6,511 nucleotides of DNA from Acidimicrobiales bacterium. GTDB taxonomy: Bacteria > Actinomycetota > Acidimicrobiia > Acidimicrobiales > JANYDT01. This document shows positions 1-4,366 of this stretch, in pieces (the stretch's first letter is position 1; each line of letters starts with the position of its first letter). Both the position numbers and the translations under genes were made by a program. The notes beneath the pieces are model-generated. The model did not search any database. It was not told where the DNA came from and worked only from the letters and a program-made list of their open reading frames with translations. The stretch lies in NCBI GenBank assembly GCA_025358985.1, contig JANYHQ010000551.1, positions 1 through 6,511 on the forward strand. Direction: 5' to 3'.

Positions 1-357
1 CTCCTCGAGGTGGATACGGCGACGATCGAGGGTGACACCCGTTTGCGCTTGAACGGCATCGGCCACATCTGCCGCCGACACCGATCCAAACAACTTGGTG
101 CCATGCGACTTGGCGATGATCTTGATGGTCTTGGACACCAGAACACGCGCCACGGTTTCGGCCGACTCACGGTCCTTGGCATCACGGAGGTCGCGCGACC
201 GGCGCATGGCGGCCGCTTGGGACACCGTGCCCGCCGAAGCCGGCATGGCAGAACCACGGGGCAGCAGAAAGTTACGCGCGAAGCCATCAGCTACGTCCAC
301 GATGTCGCCACGTTTGCCGACACCCTTGACATCAGCTCGCAGAATTACACGTGCCAT
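1..357 (-). CDS. rplI: 50S ribosomal protein bL9, 3' end cut by window edge
   Basis: This is a structural protein of the large ribosomal subunit. It binds 23S rRNA near the base of the L1 stalk through its N-terminal domain and is linked to reading-frame maintenance. The 119 visible residues begin MARVILRADVKGVGKRGD and continue with the family signature DGFARNFLLPRG (residues 24-35). A charged helix follows (about 45-72), then the start of the C-terminal domain with the typical KLFGSVSAADVADA stretch (88-101). Full-length bL9 is usually near 150 residues, so roughly the last 30 lie outside the window. The ATG at 357 has a GAGGAGG Shine-Dalgarno at 374-368. It is the last visible gene of the rpsF-ssb-rpsR-rplI cluster, 5 bases after the rpsR stop. 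Identification is by recognised motifs and synteny. Confidence 0.97.
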   Translation of the reverse strand, partial: MARVILRADVKGVGKRGDIVDVADGFARNFLLPRGSAMPASAGTVSQAAAMRRSRDLRDAKDRESAETVARVLVSKTIKIIAKSHGTKLFGSVSAADVADAVQAQTGVTLDRRRIHLEE

Positions 358-362
358 GTTGA

Positions 363-770
363 TCAGACCTCCTCGACGACGTCATCGACGTCATCGTTGT
401 CGTCGGTTTCCACAGCGTCAGCAGCCTCGGCATTGCGAGAATCCGGACGACCGCCAGGCCCACCAGTACGGGGGCGTCTCGGTCCACGTTCGGCCACGCC
501 CTTGGCGGCGTACGGCAGCAATGCCAACTCTCGTGACAGTTTCACAGCGTTGGCCACAGCACTTTGCATCTGCACCGACAACCCAGTAACGCGACGGGCC
601 CGGATCTTGCCGCGATCAGAGGTGAACTTACGAAGGAGGTTGATGTCTTTGTAATCGACGAAGCTGCCCTCCTTGATGGGAGAGGCCTTCTTCTTGGCGA
701 CGCGACGTTTGTCGTCCTTCGGGGCACGCTTGGTGCCGCGCTCTTTGTCACGGTCATTGTTGCGGGCCAT
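363..770 (-). CDS. rpsR: 30S ribosomal protein bS18, cysteine-less form with long tails
   Basis: bS18 binds 16S rRNA on the 30S platform as a partner of bS6. The core is clear: VDYKDINLLRKF (38-49), SDRGKIRARRVTG (51-63) and LALLPYAAK (82-90). Typical bS18 is about 75-90 residues, but this one has 135. It has a lysine/arginine-rich N-terminal arm (1-28). After the core comes a Gly/Pro/Arg stretch (about 91-112) and then an acidic end (about 114-135, many Asp/Glu/Val). Where zinc-binding bS18 has a CxxC-type pair just before the core, this protein reads KKKASPIKEG and contains no cysteine anywhere, so it is the zinc-independent type. The ATG at 770 shares its A with the ssb stop (TGATG). The Shine-Dalgarno GAGGAG at 784-779 lies inside the last codons of ssb. 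Core identity is certain; the role of the tails is unknown. Confidence 0.96.
   Translation of the reverse strand: MARNNDRDKERGTKRAPKDDKRRVAKKKASPIKEGSFVDYKDINLLRKFTSDRGKIRARRVTGLSVQMQSAVANAVKLSRELALLPYAAKGVAERGPRRPRTGGPGGRPDSRNAEAADAVETDDNDDVDDVVEEV
368..374 (-). promoter_or_regulatory. Ribosome binding site of rplI inside the end of rpsR
   Basis: GAGGAGG lies 10 bases before the rplI ATG at 357. It is made by the Glu-Glu codons and the first base of the final Val codon of the rpsR acidic tail (VVEEV). Confidence 0.75.
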
Positions 771-1258
771 CAGAAGGGCTCCTCATCGTATGCATAACTA
801 GCGGGTGCTTCGGTGTTGGAAGCGGGGCGACTGGCCTGCTGAGCGCCGCCACCACCACCGCCTCCGCCTGATCCGGCGCCGGGTCCACCTTCGGCTCCGC
901 GGCGTTCGTTTCGAGTGATCTGCGCTGATGCCCAACGCAGCGACGGGCCGATTTCGTCAGCGACGATTTCAACCACAGATTTCTTCTCGCCATTGGCTTC
1001 CCACGAGCGTTGCTCCAAGCGACCGGTGACGATGGTGCGGGTCCCCTTGTGGAGCGACTCCGCGGCGTTCTCCGCCAATTCCCGCCAACAGGTGACGTTG
1101 AAGAACGAGACTTGTTCCTCCCACTCGTTGGTTTGGCGATTCTGCCAGCGGCGATTGACGGCCACACCAAAGTTGGTGGTGGCCTGTCCCGAAGCGGTGA
1201 AACGAAGCTCAGGGTCGCGGGTGACGTTTCCGATGATGGTGATGGAATTATCAGGCAT
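770..1258 (-). CDS. ssb: Single-stranded DNA-binding protein SSB
   Basis: SSB coats single-stranded DNA during replication, recombination and repair and recruits partner proteins through its C-terminal tip. The N-terminal OB fold (about 1-112) shows NSITIIGNVTRDPELRF (4-20), the VSFFNVTCWRELAE segment (50-63, with Trp58) and TIVTGRLEQRSW (75-86). A flexible linker of Gly, Ser and Ala follows, with eight consecutive glycines at 131-138. The protein ends in the acidic-hydrophobic tip YDEEPF, the actinobacterial counterpart of the E. coli DDDIPF partner-binding tip. At 162 residues it has a normal length for an actinobacterial SSB. The ATG at 1258 is 2 bases after the rpsF stop, with AAGGGA at 1270-1265 as ribosome binding site. 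Position between rpsF and rpsR is the usual one for the main replicative SSB. Confidence 0.97.
   Translation of the reverse strand: MPDNSITIIGNVTRDPELRFTASGQATTNFGVAVNRRWQNRQTNEWEEQVSFFNVTCWRELAENAAESLHKGTRTIVTGRLEQRSWEANGEKKSVVEIVADEIGPSLRWASAQITRNERRGAEGGPGAGSGGGGGGGGAQQASRPASNTEAPASYAYDEEPF
779..784 (-). promoter_or_regulatory. Ribosome binding site of rpsR inside the end of ssb
   Basis: GAGGAG lies 8 bases before the rpsR ATG at 770. These bases are the two Glu codons of the conserved SSB tip (DEEPF), so one sequence serves both protein function and initiation at the next gene. Confidence 0.75.
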
Positions 1259-1260
1259 GA

Positions 1261-1722
1261 CTAGTCCCTTGATCCTCGGTCACCGCGGTCTCCACGATCA
1301 CGTCCACCTCCGCGCTCGCCACGATCACCACGATCACCACGATCGCCGCGTCCTTCACGACCGGCCTCGCGGGCGGCGGCTGCCACCTCTTCGAGCGACG
1401 GTGGAGCGGAGATGGAACGACCGGCGTTGGCCGATGGCACCTTGACGATCTTGTGGCGCAAGATTTCATCCTGCAAGAACAGTTGACGATCTACCTCGGC
1501 CATGTTGGCCGGTACTCCCGAAGCTTCCAGCAAGAAGTAGTACCCATCGGACTTCTTCTCAATGTCGTACGCCAACTTGCGGCGCCCCCAACGCTCCACC
1601 CGTCCGGGTGTTCCGCCCTGGGTGGTGATGAGCGCCGAGGTGCGCTTCACCACTCCCTCGATGACCTGATCATCGAGACTTGAATCGACTATGACAACGA
1701 TTTCGTACGGCCGCATGGCCAT
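1261..1722 (-). CDS. rpsF: 30S ribosomal protein bS6 with RGD-repeat tail
   Basis: bS6 binds 16S rRNA of the 30S platform together with bS18. The conserved fold covers about residues 1-97: MRPYEIVVIVDSSLDDQ (3-19), RVERWGRRKLAYDIEKKSDG (41-60), YYFLLEASG (61-69) and DRQLFLQDEILRHKIVK (78-94). Usual length is about 95-135 residues; this one has 153. The extra part is an Ala/Glu helix-like piece (about 108-124) followed by an almost pure Gly/Arg/Asp tail (125-153) built of repeated GDR triplets. Two ATG codons are possible, at 1722 and 1716. The first is chosen because GGAGG at 1733-1729 sits 6 bases from it. It is the first gene of the ribosomal/ssb cluster and is preceded by a structured leader. 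The tail's function is not known to me. Confidence 0.96.
   Translation of the reverse strand: MAMRPYEIVVIVDSSLDDQVIEGVVKRTSALITTQGGTPGRVERWGRRKLAYDIEKKSDGYYFLLEASGVPANMAEVDRQLFLQDEILRHKIVKVPSANAGRSISAPPSLEEVAAAAREAGREGRGDRGDRGDRGERGGGRDRGDRGDRGSRD
1265..1270 (-). promoter_or_regulatory. Ribosome binding site of ssb inside the end of rpsF
   Basis: AAGGGA lies 6 bases before the ssb ATG at 1258. It is formed by the last sense codons of rpsF (tail residues SRD), upstream of the rpsF stop. Translation of ssb is therefore probably coupled to rpsF. Confidence 0.7.
1312..1347. repeat. Four tandem 9-bp units coding Gly-Asp/Glu-Arg in rpsF
   Basis: On the plus strand the units acgatcacc (1321-1329, 1330-1338), acgatcgcc (1339-1347) and the diverged gcgctcgcc (1312-1320) stand head to tail. 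On the coding strand each encodes Gly-Asp-Arg or Gly-Glu-Arg of the bS6 tail. Further degenerate GDR units lie nearer the stop codon. The units are multiples of three, so slippage would change tail length without a frameshift. Confidence 0.85.
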
Positions 1723-1728
1723 CCGTTA

Positions 1729-1794
1729 CCTCCCTGTGGACCCGGCATACCGGGGCCCCGGACGGTCCGGAGCAGGGTGCCACCCCAACAGAGG
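1729..1794 (-). promoter_or_regulatory. Structured leader upstream of rpsF, candidate S6:S18 autoregulatory RNA
   Basis: The 128 bases before rpsF are GC-rich and can fold in several ways on the minus-strand RNA. Visible elements are: a CCGGA/TCCGG hairpin with a three-base CCG loop (1770-1758); a CCCGG/CCGGG hairpin with a TATG loop (1754-1741), overlapping the perfect 12-base palindrome at 1750-1761; and GGGTG/CACCC (1785-1775). An outer pairing is possible between CCTCTGT (1794-1788) and the ACAGGGAGG that holds the Shine-Dalgarno (1737-1729), with two unpaired G. Many bacterial rpsF leaders bind an S6:S18 complex through a structured element displaying CCG, which makes this a plausible equivalent. 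The match to the published consensus was not tested. A TATCCT at 1809-1804 could be a -10 box, but no good -35 is visible. Confidence 0.35.
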
Positions 1795-1808
1795 CGGCCG
1801 AACAGGAT

Positions 1809-1841
1809 AGCCCGTGTCTGTCACCCAGCAGACGCCGGGCT
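1809..1841 (-). terminator. Strong hairpin just after the VOC gene, probable terminator
   Basis: Ten bases past the VOC stop codon the RNA can form AGCCCG/CGGGCT (1841-1836 with 1814-1809) stacked on GTCTG/CAGAC (1833-1829 with 1820-1816), an 11-pair stem with a small internal loop and an 8-base loop. No U-tract follows, only ATCCTGTTC, which is common for actinobacterial terminators but weakens the call. Its place, between the VOC gene and the rpsF leader, fits a boundary between two transcription units. It could instead be part of the rpsF regulatory region. Confidence 0.5.
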
Positions 1842-1850
1842 GAACACCGC

Positions 1851-2537
1851 TTACACGGCGTCTACCTGCACAGGCGGCTCCGAGGTCACCGCCGTCCAGA
1901 ACACTTCGTCAGGCGTGGCCAGCATGGCGGCATAGCGTGACGCTGGATAGGCCATATGAGGTTTGCTGGGGTCATTGCCAGGTTGGGCTACAGCGGAGGC
2001 CGGACGGTCAAAATCGGCTGGAGATACGAAACGGGCCAGTTCGTCAGCCGAGATGCCGGCCAGCGCCTGGACCTCAGGATCGATCCACGCCCGTTCGTCG
2101 ATGGCGCTGCCACAGGCCACCTCCAGGGACATACCCTCGGGCCCGGCGAAGTACATCGACTGACACATGCCATGGTTCATGGGTCCAATGACCACCACGC
2201 CACGGCTGCGGATACGGTCGCGCATGGCCAACAGGTCGTCCAGGGTGTCCACGTTGAAGGCCACATGCTGCATGGTTCCCGCCGCCACTGGTCCACCGGC
2301 GGTACCGGCGTGGGTGATACCGAGTTCGTACGTGTCGGGGTTCTCGGGATGCTGTACGAAGGCGACGTAGCACGAGGGGTTGAGTTCCACAAACGCATGA
2401 AACGTGTTTTCCACCCCGTGCATCCAATACAGCGCCTTGAGTTCACCTCCAAGCACGTCCGTGAAGAACTCGATCTGTACCTTGACGTCGCGCGTGCTGA
2501 GCGCAAGATGATTGACCCCGTTGGGATGCAACGCCAT
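1851..2537 (-). CDS. VOC-superfamily protein (glyoxalase/dioxygenase fold), substrate unknown
   Basis: This 228-residue protein has two VOC modules of the kind that together form one metal site in glyoxalases, extradiol dioxygenases and related enzymes. Module 1 runs from GVNHLALSTRD (7-17) through EFFTDVLGG (23-31) to about residue 63. Module 2 runs from MQHVAFNVDTLDD (89-101) through IRSRGVVVIGP (109-119) to FAGPEGMSLEVACG (130-143). Candidate metal ligands are His10 and Glu51 in module 1 and His91 and Glu139 in module 2. An 80-residue C-terminal extension (about 148-228), rich in Pro and Ala, is not part of the modules. A longer reading frame reaches back to 2603, but the ATG at 2537 is chosen because GGAGGAG sits 7 bases before it and the homologous fold starts there. 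It follows the DUF192 gene by 37 bases. No neighbour reveals the substrate. Confidence 0.85.
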   Translation of the reverse strand: MALHPNGVNHLALSTRDVKVQIEFFTDVLGGELKALYWMHGVENTFHAFVELNPSCYVAFVQHPENPDTYELGITHAGTAGGPVAAGTMQHVAFNVDTLDDLLAMRDRIRSRGVVVIGPMNHGMCQSMYFAGPEGMSLEVACGSAIDERAWIDPEVQALAGISADELARFVSPADFDRPASAVAQPGNDPSKPHMAYPASRYAAMLATPDEVFWTAVTSEPPVQVDAV

Positions 2538-2544
2538 GGTGATT

Positions 2545-2551
2545 CTCCTCC
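2545..2551 (-). promoter_or_regulatory. Ribosome binding site that fixes the VOC gene start
   Basis: GGAGGAG stands 7 bases before the ATG at 2537. The alternative upstream start at 2603 lies inside the end of the DUF192 gene and would add 22 residues unlike any VOC protein. Confidence 0.8.
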
Positions 2552-2574
2552 AAGATCGGCCGAGGCACACAAGC

Positions 2575-3258
2575 TTAGGTGGGGACCGCCCGGCAACGGC
2601 CACCTACGCTCAACACCACACCGGGCTTCACCCCCAGCGGTTGCAACCCGCCCGCCAAAGTCTCCATCCCCCACCGATACGACGCCGACGCTCCATAGCG
2701 TGGACATGCGTCACTGTCACCGCAGGGCGCCATCTCTGCCTGCCCCACGTGTCGGCCGGATGCATCGAACCAGGCGATGGCCAACGTGATGGGCACGGTA
2801 CGCATCCAGAACTGCGAATTGGTGTCGCCCGCCCACGAGAAAAGCATGGCGTCGTAGCCGCCGAGGTCCCTTTGGCCCATGAGCCCTTGCTCGCGCAACG
2901 CTTCGGTGTCGGCCAGCAGCGCACAGAACTCGTGAAGAGAACCATCCGTGTCCGTGATCACGAATTGGACCTCACCAAAGCGGGTGAACGGGGCACGCGC
3001 CTTCACGGAAGCCACACTCGTTGACTCCACGATGGCCACCACCGTAGTGGACGCAGTGGTGGCCGCAACGGTGCCTGGCGCCACTACACGTGGGGCGGTG
3101 GTTGGTACCCGAGTGGCGGTGACGCCACGCCTCGTGGTGGGGGTGGCGGGCCGTTTGGATGAAGCGGGCGAACTGCCGCCGCACGACGTTGCACCGAGCA
3201 CCGCCGCCATCACCACGATCATGGCGGCGACGCTTCGGGAAACGCCAGTACTCGTCAC
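2575..3258 (-). CDS. Exported DUF192 domain lipoprotein
   Basis: The 227-residue protein starts with a short signal peptide: Arg8, a hydrophobic core (about 10-22) and a lipobox-like ATSC with Cys26, predicting a lipid-anchored envelope protein. A Thr/Ala/Val/Pro-rich linker follows (about 27-90). The DUF192 domain (about 96-222) shows REQGLMGQRDLGGYDAMLF (122-140), the FWMRTVPITLAIAWFDASG signature (150-168) and the cysteine-bearing MAPCGDSDACPRYG segment (176-189). Cys112, Cys179, Cys185 and Cys222 could form disulfides outside the cell. The biochemical role of DUF192 is not established. The start codon is GTG at 3258, 28 bases after panB, with only a poorly spaced GGTGGA before it. An ATG at 3222 is an alternative but would remove the basic residue of the signal. 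Domain call is firm; the start and lipidation are less so. Confidence 0.85.
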   Translation of the reverse strand: MTSTGVSRSVAAMIVVMAAVLGATSCGGSSPASSKRPATPTTRRGVTATRVPTTAPRVVAPGTVAATTASTTVVAIVESTSVASVKARAPFTRFGEVQFVITDTDGSLHEFCALLADTEALREQGLMGQRDLGGYDAMLFSWAGDTNSQFWMRTVPITLAIAWFDASGRHVGQAEMAPCGDSDACPRYGASASYRWGMETLAGGLQPLGVKPGVVLSVGGRCRAVPT

Positions 3259-3286
3259 TCCACCAGCGTAAGGGCGGCCGATGACC

Positions 3287-4294
3287 TCACCCGGCGTAAC
3301 TGCCGTACAGTCCAGCCAGATAGTCCTCGGCGTCGGCGCTGAGAACCCTCCCCGCCGCCGCCAAGCCTTCGGGGGTGGTTCCGGCCAGGAGTGCCTCAGT
3401 CAAGTCGACGCTGGCCACATAGCTCTCTGACTTGTTGGGGAATGCCTGGGTGCGCACGTCCTCCACATAGGCCTCTATGGCGGCCTGGCAGGCAGTACCG
3501 ATGTCGGCGTAGCGACGAACGAACTTGGGCGCCAGTCGATCCTCTATGCCGAGCAGGTCATGCCAGACCAACACCTGACCGTCACAGTCCGGACCGGCCC
3601 CGATGCCAATGACCGGCACCGGCACTGTCTCCGTGATGACCTTGGCCAAAACGTCTGGAACACCTTCGAGAACCATGGCGAACACCCCAGACTCCACGAG
3701 GGCCACGGCATCGTCGATGAGTGATCGGGCCTCCGACAGCTGACGACCCTGGACTTTGAATCCACCCATGGCATTCACCGATTGCGGGGTGAGTCCAATG
3801 TGGCCCATCACAGGAATCTCAGCATCAATGATTGCCTTCACCACGTCGGTGCGTTTGCGCCCTCCTTCGAGCTTCACCGCACCTGCGCCGGCTCGTATCA
3901 GCATGGCGGCATTGCGTACTGCGTCGTGCGTTCCGGTGTGGTACCCCATCCACGGAAGGTCGCCCACCACTAAAGGCCGAGGATGCTCCACCCCACTGGC
4001 CTCGCACGCCTGCAGCCCACGATGTACAGCCGCGGTGTGATGAGCCATGTCTTCTACGGTGACCTGCAGCGTGTCCTCGTAACCGAGCACCACCATGGCC
4101 AACGAATCTCCCACGAGGACGATGTCGACTCCGGCGCGATGGGCGATCCGAGCGCCGGGTGCGTCGTACGCGGTGACCATCACCAGCCGCTCACCACCAC
4201 CATCACGGTTCATTTTGCGAGCCGCCACTGCCGGAGCACTGATACGCGCCCGTGTGGTTCGTCCTGCGCCCTGTACTGCCTTGATTGCGCCCAT
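3287..4294 (-). CDS. panB: 3-methyl-2-oxobutanoate hydroxymethyltransferase (PanB)
   Basis: PanB transfers a hydroxymethyl group from 5,10-methylene-tetrahydrofolate to 2-oxoisovalerate to give ketopantoate, the first committed step to pantothenate and coenzyme A. The TIM-barrel motifs are complete: VMVTAYDAPGARIAHRAG (38-55), VLVGDSLAMVVLGY (59-72), VVGDLPWMGYH (109-119), AVKLEGG (139-145), PVMGHIGLTPQSVN (161-174) and VLEGVP (208-213). By analogy with E. coli PanB, Asp63, Asp112 and Glu143 bind Mg2+ and Glu210 is the catalytic base. At 335 residues it exceeds the usual 265-285, because of about 35 extra N-terminal residues and a C-terminal extension after AFP (284-286). The ATG at 4294 has AAAGGAG at 4307-4301. 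No panC or panD is visible nearby. Confidence 0.96.
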   Translation of the reverse strand: MGAIKAVQGAGRTTRARISAPAVAARKMNRDGGGERLVMVTAYDAPGARIAHRAGVDIVLVGDSLAMVVLGYEDTLQVTVEDMAHHTAAVHRGLQACEASGVEHPRPLVVGDLPWMGYHTGTHDAVRNAAMLIRAGAGAVKLEGGRKRTDVVKAIIDAEIPVMGHIGLTPQSVNAMGGFKVQGRQLSEARSLIDDAVALVESGVFAMVLEGVPDVLAKVITETVPVPVIGIGAGPDCDGQVLVWHDLLGIEDRLAPKFVRRYADIGTACQAAIEAYVEDVRTQAFPNKSESYVASVDLTEALLAGTTPEGLAAAGRVLSADAEDYLAGLYGSYAG

Positions 4295-4324
4295 ATGGGG
4301 CTCCTTTCACCGTCCAGTGCCTGA

Positions 4325-4356
4325 TGGCTACCGGCGGTATGTGCTGATCGTAGCCA
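4325..4356 (-). terminator. Inverted repeat between the PBP gene and panB
   Basis: TGGCTAC and GTAGCCA (4356-4350 with 4331-4325) can pair over 7 bases around an 18-base loop, directly after the PBP stop. The loop is long and no U-tract follows, so it may be a weak terminator, an attenuator or chance. Confidence 0.25.
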
Positions 4357-4366
4357 CACCTCGACG

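Noticed and set aside
10..654. Long open frames on the plus strand opposite rplI and rpsR
   Set aside because: They are antisense shadows of well-recognised ribosomal genes in GC-rich DNA, with no recognisable protein motifs.
845..868. Run of GCC/ACC-type triplets resembling a microsatellite
   Set aside because: It encodes the eight glycines of the SSB linker, a common low-complexity feature in actinobacterial SSBs.
1804..1832. Sigma70-like promoter before rpsF with -10 TATCCT
   Set aside because: No acceptable -35 hexamer occurs at 16-18 bases spacing (CTGCTG or TCTGCT only), and the hexamer overlaps the hairpin, so it is mentioned only as a possibility.
2538..2603. Longer VOC reading frame starting at 2603
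   Set aside because: It overlaps the end of the DUF192 gene, has no suitable ribosome binding site, and the added residues do not resemble the family. A strong site directly precedes the ATG at 2537.
1956..2789. 277-residue plus-strand frame across the VOC and DUF192 genes
   Set aside because: It spans the junction of two real genes on the other strand and shows no domain, so it is a by-product of high GC content.
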